From the NCBI RefSeq assembly GCF_023159225.1, contig NC_063166.1:78951785-79015784 (forward strand): a stretch of DNA of 64,000 bases. Reading direction: 5' to 3'. The notes under the pieces were generated by a model. That model made no database searches. It was not told where the DNA came from and worked only from the letters and a program-made list of their open reading frames with translations. The position numbers and the translations under genes were made by a program. Shown piece after piece: positions 10,964 to 21,849 of the stretch (its first letter is position 1; each line of letters begins with the position of its first letter). Source of the DNA: Perognathus longimembris pacificus (taxonomy: Eukaryota; Chordata; Mammalia; Rodentia; Heteromyidae).

Positions 10964-11435
10964 TGTTAGCGCCTCCTCCTCTATTTTGGTTTGACTGCCT
11001 CCATCTTAGGTCCTCTTGTTAGCCCCAACCCTATTCCTGGAGCTGCAGGTATCTCTTGCCTGCAGCTGCATCAGCGGAATGCAGATCTGTCCAGCTGTGG
11101 AGTACTGCCCACGCTCAGCCCTGCTGTCCCGTCTCCAGCTCCCCTGGCACTATAAAACTAAACCTCCTCCTCAAGGACAGGCTGCTCCTCTCTATCTCGA
11201 GAGAGAGCCAGCCCGCCAGCCCTCTGCTGACCGTCACCCCCCTTTCGCTGTCCGTGACTGTGTGTCCGAGGGGTGTTCTGGGATGGTGCTTGCATGGGGA
11301 ACCTCCACAACAACCAGGCCTGGAGCCAGTCCTGCTCCGTGACTTCAGTCAACCAGTGCTCCTTTGTATAAACAAATTTCCAGCCCTGTTTCTGATCCTT
11401 TGCAAATAAAAGAATCCTTTGAACTTTGGAAGGCA
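10964..11435 (+). mobile_element. Probable solo LTR (ERV1-like)
   Basis: The stretch starts TGTTAGCGCC. It has CTGCCTCCATCTTAGG as in many ERV1 U3 regions, TATAAAA at 11151, AATAAA at 11405, and may end in CA at 11435. No matching TSD was found, so the boundaries are tentative. Confidence 0.4.
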
Positions 11436-11455
11436 TTTGAAGGGCAAATTCTCAA

Positions 11456-11568
11456 GCCAGGTATGGTGGAGCACCCCCGGAACCTCTGAGATCCCAGTAC
11501 TCAGAGGTAGAAGCAGGAAGGGCCTGAGTTCCAGGCCAGCCTGGAAGGAGGGAAACACTCAAAAAGAA
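11456..11568 (+). mobile_element. B1 monomer
   Basis: GCCAGGTATGGTGGAGCAC and AGGCCAGCCTGGAAGGAG mark a free B1-type unit with an A-rich end. Confidence 0.7.
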
Positions 11569-11571
11569 GAG

Positions 11572-11752
11572 GGGCTGGGAATGTGGCTTGCCTAGCACGC
11601 ATGAAGCCCTAGGTTCCATTCCTCAGTACCTCATAAACAGACAAAGCCTGAAGTGTCACTGTGGTAGAGTGCTAGCCTTGAGCAAAAGCAGCTCAGGGAC
11701 AGTGCCCAGGCCCTAAGTTCAAGCCCCAGGACTGGCAAAAACAAACAAAAAA
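11572..11752 (+). mobile_element. IDL-Geo SINE
   Basis: Dimer with small deletions: the left monomer lacks part of the TAGTGGTAGAG region and the Geo half lacks its A box. Confidence 0.85.
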
Positions 11753-11763
11753 GATGAAGAGGA

Positions 11764-12225
11764 GCTGGGCACGGGTGGTTCACACCTGTTGGCCCAGCTA
11801 CTGGGGAGGCTAAGTTCTGAGGATCGAGGTTTTTTTTTTTTTTTTTTTTTTTTGGCCAGTCCTGGGCCTTGGACTCAGGGCCTGAGCACTGTCCCTGGCT
11901 TCTTCCCGCTCAAGGCTAGCACTCTGCCACTTGAGCCACAGCACCGCTTCTGGCCATTTTCTGTATATGTGGTGCTGGGGAATCGAACCTAGGGCCTCAT
12001 GTATCCGAGGCAGGCACTCTTGCCACTAGGCTATATCCCCAGCCCTGAGGATCGAGGTTTGAAGTCAGCCTGAGCAGAAAGTCCTTGAGATTCTTCTCTC
12101 CAATTAGCCACGAGAAAACTGGAAGTGGAGCTGTGGCTCAGAGTGGTAGATAGAGTGCTAGCCTTGAGTACAGAAGTCCAAGGACATCACCCAGGCCCTG
12201 AATTCAAGCCCCACAACCGAGGGGG
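11764..12225 (+). mobile_element. B1L-Geo SINE split by an IDL-Geo copy
   Basis: The left half (11764-11832) and the remainder (12061-12225) reconstruct one dimer around the inserted SINE. Confidence 0.9.
11833..12044 (-). mobile_element. Nested IDL-Geo SINE with 16-bp TSD
   Basis: CTGAGGATCGAGGTTT repeats exactly at 11817-11832 and 12045-12060. The tail is T-rich on this strand. Confidence 0.95.
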
Positions 12226-12285
12226 AAACAGAGGGAGGGGGAAGCCTGAGAGAAGGAGGAAGAAGAGGAGAAGGAGGAGAGACAA
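12226..12285 (+). repeat. Purine-rich GGAGAA-type tract
   Basis: It directly follows the SINE 3' end, probably as an evolved tail. Confidence 0.7.
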
Positions 12286-13028
12286 GTTTTGGTCCCCATC
12301 CCTAAAATTGGTGCCTCCCCCTGCCACGTGGTCCTACCTAGGAGCCCAGGAAGCTCTGACTTGGGCCTGGGGGAAGGTTGTATTTTAATTCTGCCAGGTG
12401 GGGGTGAGGGGTATAAGAGAAACAGAACTTACCCCTAAGCCAAATGGGCCCCCGTGGAGGGAAATACTTCACATTTTTTCCTCATGACCTGGAGTTGAGT
12501 AAACTCAGGGCAGGTGATTTCTCCATCTGGCTACATTGACCACTACACTTTCCAGAACGTTTGTGGCTGCTCAGGATTGCCAAAGCAACGGAAGCGCAGG
12601 CGGCAACTGCTGCCCAACCAAACTCAAAGCCTGTGGCTTGGGGGCTGGTCCTGGTTGTGGGGAGTGGGAGAGCTGGGGGCCCCACCTCAGAAAGGAAGGC
12701 GCACACTGCTTATCTAGCGATCACACTCCAGGGCCTGGTGTTTCTCATGACAGCTTGACTGTCCTCCGACGCACCCTCAAGGACTGGGGGGACCCCCAAA
12801 CCAACAGCAGAGAAAACCAGAGGAAATCTCAGAAGCGCGGGGATGGTAGAGCTGCACTTGCAGCTTGCCTGGCCGGAGGAGGCTGGGGAACGGAGGGAAA
12901 AGATGAACCCAGTGTTGGACAGATTCTGCCTGGGGCCTCGCCAATAGTGGTGGGTGGACTTCCGGTTTCGGGTCTTCCCCGAGCCACAGCCCGCTTCAGG
13001 GTTCGAGGCGCCTCTGAGCCTCAGCCCA
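12286..13028. other. GC-rich non-repetitive sequence
   Basis: Open frames on both strands reach 189 codons, but no motif is recognisable and the frames run into the minisatellite. No gene called. Confidence 0.4.
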
Positions 13029-13695
13029 GGATGGACGGACAGACATGTGATGGACAGACGGATGTGATGAATGGACATGTGATGGAAGGACGGGTGGACA
13101 TGTGACAGATGGACAGACATGTGATGGACGAACGGACATGTGGTGGATGGACTGACATGTGACAGACGGGTAGACATGTGATGGAAGGACAGTTGGACAT
13201 GCGATGGTCGGACATGTGACGGATGGACATGTGATGTGACCGACACGTGAAGGACATGTGACTGTCATGTGACCAACATGCGACTGACATGTGATCGGCA
13301 CACGGAATACATGTGACTGACATGCAACCAACATGCGAATGACATGTGACCACCATGCAACTGACATGTGACAGACACGCACCCAACATGTGACTGACAT
13401 GTGATTGCCATGTGACTGACATGCGACTGACATATGGCTGACATACGACTGCCATGCAACAAGCATGTGACAGGCATGCAACTGACATGAGACCAACATG
13501 CAACGGACATGCGACTGGCATGTGGCTGACATGCAACCAACATGGGGTGGACATGCGACGACACGTGACTGACGTGTGAACAACATGTGACAGGCTGACA
13601 TGTGACAGACAGATGGGCATGTGACGGATGGACGGACATGTGTGGGACAGACATGTGACGGACATGTGATAAATGGATGGAGGGACGGACAGACG
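13029..13695. repeat. Minisatellite based on an 11-bp CATGTGACTGA unit
   Basis: The core (about 13255-13600) holds roughly 30 imperfect 11-bp units such as CATGTGACCAA and CATGCAACTGA. The flanks use longer units with GGACGGACAGACATGTGA. All three minus-strand frames stay open for 148-252 codons because an 11-bp unit reads as the same 11-residue repeat in every frame and its consensus has no stop. Confidence 0.95.
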
Positions 13696-13699
13696 GATT

Positions 13700-14670
13700 C
13701 CCAGCCCGCACTCGCGTTCTTCATTTGACTGAATGGCCGGAACTCTTGGGTCCCTCATCTGAATGAAGGGGCGTGTCATGACTGGTGCAAAAAAAAATTA
13801 AAAATAATACTAAAAAAAATAGTGTTGGGTGGGTGGCGTTCAGTCCCATTGGGCTGTAGGGACTGAGAATGGGCAATGTGACAGATAGGCTCACCCTGGG
13901 CTTGGGGTACCTAGGAGCAGGCCCTGAAACAAGCACCTATTTGGGAGATAAACCCTGAAAGCAGAGGTGCCCATTAAATGCTAGGAGGATAATTCACCCT
14001 TGGTGACCAAGTCTCCAGACGTTTCCACGTGTGCCCTGGAGACCCCCATCACCCTGGGACCACTAGGAGAGCTGACTCTCTCTCCACTCTATCACCTGTA
14101 ATAAGAAGCCGCTTTGGAGAGCACCCGTGGCTGTTGCTGGCCATCTGGGGCATCCCTCGAGCTCCCTAGCCACGTGTCCTGTGGAAAGAAGGCCCTGCGG
14201 CCCTGCCAGCCAGCTGGCGTCTCCCAGCGTGTCCCAGAGAGACTGGCGGCACTCTCCCCTCCCTGTGCCCACACTCTCCCTGCTCGCCAGCCCACCCTGG
14301 GCTTAGCGCCACCCCCATGGCTGGGGCAAAGCCTTTATGTTGTGAGCAACTGTGTGCCAAGTCAGTGGAGAACGCTCGCTGCCCTCAACAAGAGCTTCGC
14401 ACGGCGACTGAGTCACAACCCAGGATCTGCCAACCCTGGCACTGCCGAGCCACAAAACCCTTTGAAGCGGAGGCTGCATGGCACACTCTGGGGGTTTAGC
14501 AACACGGGGACTTCCACCCACTGGATGCCAGCAGAAACATCTCCTAGTTGTGAAAGCCAGTGTCTCCGAGGGAGTTGCCAAATGTCCCTTAGGGGCAACC
14601 CCCCCCTCCCTCCATCTACCATTCAGCTGCTGTATCATTCATCTCCAAAGGTGGCCTTTTTCCTTTTTCC
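13700..14670. other. Non-repetitive intergenic sequence
   Basis: Several overlapping open frames (up to 193 codons on +) without family motifs. A-rich run at 13787-13820. Confidence 0.4.
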
Positions 14671-14675
14671 TTTTT

Positions 14676-14891
14676 GTGCCACACTTGGGGCTTGAACTTA
14701 GGGCCAGAGCTCTGTCCCTGAGCATTTTTGTGCTCAAGGCTGACACTTGAGGCACAGTTCCACTTCTGGCTTTTTCAGTAGTCTGTTGGAATCTCACAGA
14801 CTTTTGTGCCTGGGCTGGCTTTGAACCATGATCTTGAGATCTCAGCCTCCTGGGTAGCTAGGACTACAGGTATGAGCCACTGATGCCTGGC
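14676..14891 (-). mobile_element. B1L-Geo SINE
   Basis: Reverse dimer, CTTGAACTTAGGGCC to CAGGTATGAGCCACTGATGC. Confidence 0.85.
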
Positions 14892-14904
14892 TTCAAAGCT
14901 AGCC

Positions 14905-14992
14905 ATCTTAACCCCATTTCACCCAGAGAGAAACTGAGGCTTAAAGAAGTTGGATGACTTGTCCAGGTGTATTGGAATTAGACGTCTCAGAC
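14905..14992 (-). mobile_element. MIR relic
   Basis: CCCCATTTCACCCAGAGAG, AACTGAGGCTTAAAG and ACTTGTCCAGG follow reverse MIR order. A second, weaker match lies at 15400-15475. Confidence 0.5.
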
Positions 14993-15492
14993 TCATTATC
15001 CCCAAGGAGGGGTCCTGACTAAACAGTGACCGGGTCCCATCCCAGGCCTTTTGGGAAAAAGGCCCAAGATGGCTTTGTGGATGACCAGGAAATCCCAGAA
15101 GCCACAGCCAACATCCTTCCTGCCTCATGGCGGCCCTCCTCATGCACCCCATTGCTTTGAAGTGATTCGGCTTGTCTAACAGCACCGGCTTCTACTGCCA
15201 TACTTCATTCATTGCCCAGTGAGGCCAGCTGGCTTAGTGAACCAGGTGAATGAGATCGCCGTCATTCGCTGAGTACCTGAGAGAGAACAAGGGTGTCCCC
15301 GAATGGGAGTTGAGCGGGGGTTTGCCTAAGACCTGTTGCTCTAACTCTTCTTGCTCTATGCTAGGCCTGTCGGCCTCCCCCAAGCAAGTCCTAGGGTGTA
15401 AGAATTGTCCCCATTTCAGAGACCAAAGAAGCACTCACGATTTATGGTTTGCTCAAGGACACATAGACTGTGAGAAAAACAAAAACAGATAG

Positions 15493-15720
15493 GACAGCAA
15501 CAGTAGCTCATGTCTGTTTTCCTAGCTATTTAGGGAGGCTGAGATCTGAGGATTACAGTTCAAAGCTGGTCCAGGCAGAAAAGCCCACAAGGCTCATCTC
15601 CAATTGATCAGTAAATAGCTGCAAGTGCTGGCCTTGAGCATAAAGACATTCAGGAACAGTGCCCAGGCCCTGAGTTCAAGGACTGGCAAAAAAATTAATT
15701 AATATAATAAATAATTAAGA
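15493..15720 (+). mobile_element. B1L-Geo SINE, partly deleted
   Basis: The left half is intact. The right monomer lacks its A-box region and ends in an AT-rich tail. Confidence 0.75.
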
Positions 15721-16592
15721 AAGCCTGCCAAATTCCTAAAGAAAACAAAATAATAAAAATATACAAAAAAACAACCAAGAATACAAATAGAGGAAGAAGA
15801 GAAAGCAAGAAAGTGCAAGTGTGCCTGCACTCCGCACAGATAGTTTGTGATTGACTTTGAATAAGTAAGATTTGCACACCTGTGCACGTGTGTGTGCGCA
15901 TATGTACTTGGGCTCATAAACACGAGAGAGCGAGGAGCTCAGCCTCGCTGTACACGCAGGGCTGTCCCAGCCTGCCCCTCCTCCAGGGGGTTCTGAAGTC
16001 AAAGGGCAGGACTGCACGCATGCTCAGGGCCAGCAGCTTCTTCACACCACCTGCTGCTCCCGAGGCTGCTGCCTGCGGACAGGCTGTTTCCCTGGGCACG
16101 CCTGGCCACCCAGAGCCCCGGGCCTCAGGCAACCACCACTGGAGTGGACTGAACACAGTCCCACAGGCAGGAGGGGCATGGTCACTAGGGACTCTGCCCA
16201 TGAAAAGCTGGGTGAGTCACCGTGCGAGGTTTGCAGGGAAAGGACTTCCAGATAAATGGCCCATCCCAGAGAGAAATAAAACCTTGGCCCAAGGCCCAGG
16301 CTTTCAGGGAAACCAGCTGGCCTCCTGGGGCGGTGGGGGGGGGGTCACCTTCAGCTTAGTCTCTCTGTACCAAACTGTTTTCTTATTCAGCCATTCATTC
16401 ATCAACTATTTATAGGTGTGACATTTACCCATTCATCTAACAAATATTTATTAGGGGACCAAGGTAACCCTCACTTTTAACTGCATCTTTCTTCCTCATT
16501 TGTAGGTTTACTCTCTGTAGTTCTAGTTGCCTGTGGTTAAATTTGGCCCAAAGTATTAAATAGAAAATTCCAGAAGTAAAGGATTTAGAAGG
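15721..16592. other. Non-repetitive intergenic sequence
   Basis: No gene is recognised. A G-run lies at 16330-16345, and there are frequent TTCATTCA-type motifs. Confidence 0.4.
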
Positions 16593-16606
16593 TGCTGTTA
16601 TCTTTT

Positions 16607-16834
16607 TTTTTTTGTTTTTTGTTTTTTGTTTTTTGTTTTTTTTGCCAGTCCTGGGGCTTGGACTCAGGGCCTGAGCACTGTCCCTGGCTTCTTCTTGCTC
16701 AAGGCTAGCACTCTGCCACTTGAGCCACAGCGCCACTTCTGGCCATTTTCTGTATATGTGGTGCTGGGAAATCGAACCCAGGGCCTCATGTATACAAGGC
16801 AAGCACTCTTGCCACTAGGCCATATCCCCAGCCC
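16607..16834 (-). mobile_element. IDL-Geo SINE with 14-bp TSD
   Basis: TGCTGTTATCTTTT at 16593-16606 and 16835-16848 is identical. The tail is interrupted poly(T) with (GTTTTTT)n. Confidence 0.95.
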
Positions 16835-16871
16835 TGCTGTTATCTTTTGGTTGTTACTGTTCATTTGTTTT

Positions 16872-17080
16872 GGGTCAGTGCTGGGGCTTAAACTCTGGGT
16901 TTCCCGATCTTGCTTGCTATCCTACCAGGCTGGTGCTCTACCACTTGAGCCCCTCCTCCAGTCTGGCTTTTTTTTTTCCTGGTTAATTGGAGATGGCGTC
17001 TTACAGACTTTTCAGTTGCAATCCTCTGGATCTCAGTCTTCTGAGAAGTCATGAAATAAGCCCACAGCTTCAGGCACAGC
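16872..17080 (-). mobile_element. B1L-Geo SINE, degenerate
   Basis: TGGGGCTTAAACTCTGGG and TTAATTGGAGATGGCG are recognisable; the B1-like end is eroded. Confidence 0.65.
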
Positions 17081-17600
17081 TGGATCCAGGACTCTGTTCA
17101 GGTAACAACAATCACCCAATTTCTCCATCTCTTTTCTCACTCTCCAAGTTTCAACTCAGCCTTTTTTGTTGTTGTTGTTTTGTTTTGGATTTAGACAAGC
17201 TCTTTTTCAAATGATGAAAATGCCACACAGTGACTCTAGGCTAGCAACTTCAGCTGAAAGAGAGGTCAGCTTCCTCAACAATTCCAGCAGAAGTGCAAGA
17301 AAGTCAGCACTGTGGGTCCAGCTGGAGCCCCGCCCCCAGCCAGGAACCAATCATCAAGGCCAGGAAATGGATGCTTCGGATTGGCTCATACCTGAACTCC
17401 AAAGGAAAATGGAGATCCTGCTCTCCAGCCCCAGGGCAGAAAGCTTCTTGGAGGAGTTGACCTTTAAGTTGAAAGCTCATAGGTGAGCTGAGTTCTGCCA
17501 GAGGACGGAAGAAAGGGCCCGGAAAGGATGCTTTGGGCCTAGGGCTTGTCTTGTTATGGAAAGTATGAGAAGGATGGGGGGTGGGGAATCAGATAGGGCT
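17081..17600. other. Non-repetitive sequence with CCAAT and GC-box motifs
   Basis: GCCCCGCCCCC and AACCAATCATC at about 17326-17352, and GGATTGGCTC near 17378, could belong to a cis-element or an old LTR. There is no coding evidence. Confidence 0.3.
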
Positions 17601-17607
17601 GACTCAG

Positions 17608-17790
17608 CTGGGAGTGACCTAGTGGTAGAATGCTTGTCCAGCATGCCTGAAGCCCTGGGTTCGATTCCTCTGTACCATATAAACAGAAAAGGCCAGAAGT
17701 GGTGCTGTGGCTTAAGTGGTAGAGTGATAGCCCTAAGCAAAGAAAGCTCAGGGACAGGGCCCAGGCCTTGAGTTCAAGTTCCAGGACTGG
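17608..17790 (+). mobile_element. IDL-Geo SINE
   Basis: Complete dimer whose tail runs directly into the GGA repeat. Confidence 0.9.
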
Positions 17791-17968
17791 GAAGAAGAAG
17801 AGGAGGAGGAGGAGGGGGAGGAGGACGGAGGAGGAGGGGGAGGGGGGAGGAGGACGGAGGAGGGGAGGAAGAGGAGGAGGAGGGGAGGAAGAGGAGGAGG
17901 AGGGGGAGGAGGAGGAGGGGGAGGAGGGGGAGGAGAGGGAGGAGGTGGAGGAGGAGGAGGAGGAGGCG
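17791..17968 (+). repeat. (GGA)n polypurine tract, about 180 bp
   Basis: Almost pure purine strand of GGA, GAA and GGG units. It could form triplex DNA. It starts exactly at a SINE tail. Confidence 0.95.
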
Positions 17969-18261
17969 ACTCCGGACTCCACCAGCGTCCCGCTGCTCCC
18001 CAACCCCGCAGCAGTACCCAAGACTCAGCCATGGGGTCTCCACACTCTCCTGCCCCAAGCTTGGCACTGGTTCTGTGTGCCAGCCAACGTGGCCTCCGTG
18101 TACCTGTAGATTGCCTCACCCCTGGATCCTCACTGTGGTCCTGGGATGTCACCGGATCCCCGAGGATCGATCCAGAAGCTCCCAGATTTCCCCAAGGTGA
18201 AGGCTGCTAACTCGAAAATCATCTGGCCAGGGTTTTTGTTTGTTTGTTGTGCACACTCGCG

Positions 18262-18310
18262 CCAGTACTGGGACTTGAACTCAGGGTCCCATGCTGGTGC
18301 TGTGACTCGG
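18262..18310 (-). mobile_element. Left remnant of a Geo-type SINE at the ERV junction
   Basis: GCCAGTACTGGGACTTGAAC then TCAGGGTCC is the reverse 3' end of a Geo monomer. Its continuation appears at 19527, beyond the LTR. Confidence 0.5.
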
Positions 18311-19138
18311 GAGGGGACAGAGTCAGGAGCCACTGGGTCTCCTTCTCCCTCTTTTCTTTTGAGGGTTAATCTGCCTCTTTGACCGCCCCTCCTCGGACCA
18401 AACTGTCAGAAGCCGAAGGAGCCTCCCCTCGGACCTCTCGCCTTTACCACTGCTGGCTGTGCACCCACACCACCACGACTCTGAGTCTGGTGAGTGGCTC
18501 CGTCTACAGGGCCTCTGCTTGTCCGACCACCCCAGAGGGACCTCTGATGGCTTTTTGGCCAGTCTGTTCTTATTCCAGGAATGCCTGAATCGAGAATTTG
18601 ACTCTACGTCCTTACGGACCCCGTCTACGTCCTTATGAACCCCGTCTACGTCCTTGCAGACCCCCATCTACATCTTCATGGACTCCTATGTCCTCACAAG
18701 ACCACCCCACAAAGTCAAAAACATTCACTGCCTAGAAAACCAGTCTCAATGGCCCAATCTTTTGGCTTGTGCCCTTGAGAGCGCGACACGGGCTGCGTTC
18801 CAGGGACAACCCCCCCCCCCCCCCCCAGGCTCCCTCTCAAAGTCTAGCCATTCTGCGTTTGATCTACTCCACAAGCCAAGGAAAAAGTGGACAGTTTTAG
18901 GGAAATAACTCTGACAAGTATTTGTGGTCGATTCCTAACGGGTTGCAGCCCCTGCCTCATGAGACTTCTTCCAGGCTTCATTCAAGGACTGGCATCTACC
19001 ACCAAGAGACAGCTACTGCCTGCCTTCTCCCGGAGGGGCCACATCTCCGCCTTTTACCCCTAATGTCCATGCCCCTTGCCAGCAGGAAGCAGCCAGAGAG
19101 AATCGGTGCCCTTTTTCATAATCATTAAAAGGCCGGAA
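18311..19138 (+). mobile_element. Internal remnant of an endogenous retrovirus or LTR element
   Basis: It lies between the broken SINE and the LTR. It ends with a purine-rich AAAAGGCCGGAA before the LTR, in the position of a polypurine tract. It contains about four 22-bp units of TCTACGTCCTTACGGACCCC type (18602-18690) and a C16-type run near 18812. No readable gag, pol or env domain is seen, and no 5' LTR. Confidence 0.5.
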
Positions 19139-19526
19139 TGTAAGGTTCATCCCTGGGAAGGCTCCCTGCAGATGCCCCCACCTGTTTAAGTCTGCACCCA
19201 GTACCCGAGTTACCTAGGTAACTGGCACACCTGGAGGCACTGATCTCCCCCTTCTCCAAGGTCACGTCCAATCCACCTGGCCTACCTCCCGCCTTTCCCT
19301 ATAGAACCAGCTCAACGCAGTCCCCACTCCCCTTTCTCTCTCACTCTCTTTACTTTTCTTTCTTACTCTCTCTTGCTCGTTTTCTCTCCTTTTCCTCTTT
19401 TTCTCTTCTTCCTTCCCCTCTGTCTCCGCACACCTCCCTCTTGTGCCGGCTGGCAGTTTGCTCTCCCTTAATAAATTCTCTTATGCCTGAACCATGTGGT
19501 GGGTTTCCTTCCGGGTGAACCTTACA
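19139..19526 (+). mobile_element. LTR (3' LTR of the element)
   Basis: The 388-bp unit begins TGTAAGGTTCATCC and ends GGGTGAACCTTACA, a 14-bp inverted terminal repeat with one mismatch. CTATAGA near 19299 may serve as TATA, and AATAAA is at 19470. A pyrimidine-rich stretch (19330-19440) lies between. Confidence 0.8.
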
Positions 19527-19690
19527 GTGCTCAAGCTTGAGCTCTACCACTTGAGCCACGCCTCTACTTCTGGCTCTTTGGCAGTTAATTGGATTTTTTT
19601 TCTGCGCAGGCTGACTTTGAACCATAATCCTCAGATCTCAGCCTCCTGAGTAGCTGGGATTACAGGTGTGAGCTGCCAGTGTCTAGTATG
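19527..19690 (-). mobile_element. B1L-Geo SINE, part downstream of the LTR
   Basis: It begins abruptly inside the Geo monomer (GTGCTCAAGCTTGAGC) right at the LTR edge and continues to a normal B1-like end. Confidence 0.8.
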
Positions 19691-20570
19691 GCCAGGTGTT
19701 TCGTGCAAAATAGCCACATTTGAATGAGCTCAACAGCTGCCCTCTAACAAAGTTCATCCTGTCTCTTTTGGCCAAGATTCATAAAGGGATGGGGGGAGTG
19801 TTAGAAAATGGTCCCGGGACTCCCCTGAATGATGGCGCCAGGGCTTCCCGGAGCCCCTCTGCTTCCCTCCTCACTGTACCAACCTCTGTGTTGTCCCCAC
19901 TCAAGCCCCCCAAGCTCCTTCTTTTAGTCAAAGTATCCCCATAGAAATCTGGGCTGGGCCCAGGAGGCCCTGCTGGCCGATGGGTAGTGACATTCATATC
20001 GTTTGAGAAAGCGTACGAAACCATCCACATGGGAGGGAAATGTAGAAAGAACATGCTGACAAAGGAACATGATTGTGTTCAAGTTTTCAGATACTTGGAA
20101 AGGCCGGATGATCTCTTCTGAGGTCACTTTGCACAATTTACCAGAAGTATAATGCTGAAACTCCCCACCCACCCCTTCCCGCACCCCAGAACACTCCCTA
20201 ACTCCCAGCCACCCAGCCAGGGGCAGGCACCTTTATCTTATTTTATTTTGTCTTGAGGTTCAATAAACAATTTTTAAGGATCACTGGCAGGGTAGGTTCC
20301 AATCTAAACCCAGTTTTGTCTCCCAGTAACCATTGGGACCCACACCCAGAAGCCACAGCCAAATGCTTGGTTTTGTCTTTCTTGTTCTTTGAACAATGGA
20401 GAAGCCTTCTAGAAGCCTCCCCTCCTTCAAGTCTGAGGTCCTGCCCCGCTGAGTTTTGTTTCTGAGGCAAGGCCAAGGGTAGCATCCTGGGAATCCCCTT
20501 GAGCCTCCAGTCTCTGCACCTCAGTCGCCTCCTCCGCACAAGGCGCACAGTGATTAAAAAAAAAAAAAAT
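19691..20570. other. Non-repetitive intergenic sequence
   Basis: No gene recognised. AATAAA near 20262 has no supporting transcript structure. Confidence 0.4.
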
Positions 20571-20574
20571 CCCG

Positions 20575-20830
20575 TCAGGCCCTGCGTTGGAGGCTCACAC
20601 TCATAATCCTAGCTACTCAGGAGGCTCAGATCTGAAGATCATGGTTCAAAGCCAGCCCAGGCAGGAGAGTCCATGAGACTCTTATTTCCAATGAACCACC
20701 AGAAACCTGGAAGTGGCGCTGTGGCTCAAGTGGTAGAGCGCTAGCCTTGAGCAAAAGAAAGTTCAGGGACAGCACCCGGGCCCTGAGTTCAAGCCTCACT
20801 GACAAGCCCCCCACACACACCCCCCCCCCA
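20575..20830 (+). mobile_element. B1L-Geo SINE
   Basis: Complete dimer with intact linker and A box; the tail turns into (CA)n and C-runs. Confidence 0.9.
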
Positions 20831-20882
20831 AAAAAAAGAGGAGGAGGAAGAAAAAGAAGAGGAGGAAGAGGAATAGAGGAGA
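20831..20882 (+). repeat. Purine-rich GAGGAA tract
   Basis: It follows the SINE tail directly. Confidence 0.8.
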
Positions 20883-21053
20883 CTCCCTTCCTCCCTCCAG
20901 CCGTTCTCTTGTTCCTTTCTCTACTTCCCCTCCCAGACCACAACCACTAATGGCACGTGTGGCTTAGGAAACCTTTTCAATTTATAGAAATGTTGCATGA
21001 ATAATTCTGAGAATCCCAGAGCACCCTTTCCCCAGAGCTACTCATTTTAATTT

Positions 21054-21250
21054 TTTTTTTTTTTTTGCCAGACTTAGGGCCTGGGCACTGTTCCTGAGCT
21101 GCTTTTGCTCAAGACTAGCACTCTACCACTTGCGCCACAGCATCACATCCAGCTTTCTTGGTAGTTTATTGGGCTGGCTTAGAACCATGCTCCTCAGATC
21201 TCAGTATCCTGAGAAGCTAGGACAGTAGGTGTGAGGTCCTGGTGCCCAGC
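21054..21250 (-). mobile_element. B1L-Geo SINE
   Basis: Poly(T), then a reverse Geo monomer and a shortened B1-like half (internal deletion after TAGTTTATTG). Confidence 0.8.
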
Positions 21251-21694
21251 TTTGTCCTTCCTTGCTCCATGTGCAATCAATACTGTTTTGCAAAAATCGC
21301 ATCCATTTATCTCTCTATTCCAGCATTGTGTCCTTAGAACAGGAGATTATTTTCTGTGAGCACAGCACTGCTACCAAATTTGGAAATGTTATCTCCACGG
21401 CACACTGTCCCACGTCGCATTAAACTACGGGGTTAGGTTGTAACCCTGAGAAATGAGTACTGAGTGGTTCCGTCGTGTTGTTGTGCAGATAGAATCTTGG
21501 GGCCCCCCCACACACAGTCAGTCCAGGTAGCACACACACTTTAACCCACTCTCTGTATCCTACTGCGGTGTGTGTGTACCATGAGACCATGACCTTTTGT
21601 CCATTCGGCACAGGACCAGGTCAGGTCCGCACTTTGGGGTTCATTCTTGTGTCCTTTTAGGGTTCTGTCATCTGGGAGGCTTCCTCTGCTTTGC

Positions 21695-21825
21695 TTTTTT
21701 TTTGTTTTGTTGCGTTTGGGGAGTGATGGGTCTCAAACGTCGCCCAGGCTGGCCTCAAACTCAGAATCTTCCTGCTTCTGCCTTCCCTGTGCTGGGATTA
21801 CAGGCCTGCTCCACTGCACCTGTCC
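21695..21825 (-). mobile_element. B1 monomer
   Basis: CGCCCAGGCTGGCCTCAAAC and GTGCTGGGATTACAGGCC in reverse B1 order after a T-rich tail. Confidence 0.75.
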
Positions 21826-21849
21826 ACTTTGACTGTTACGACGTTGGAA

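Noticed and set aside
12996..13779. 242- and 252-codon Cys/His-rich minus-strand frames
   Set aside because: They translate an 11-bp minisatellite in different frames. The zinc-finger-like C and H pattern is only the repeat period.
17748..18152. Poly-proline, poly-serine and poly-glutamate open frames
   Set aside because: Translations of the (GGA)n tract.
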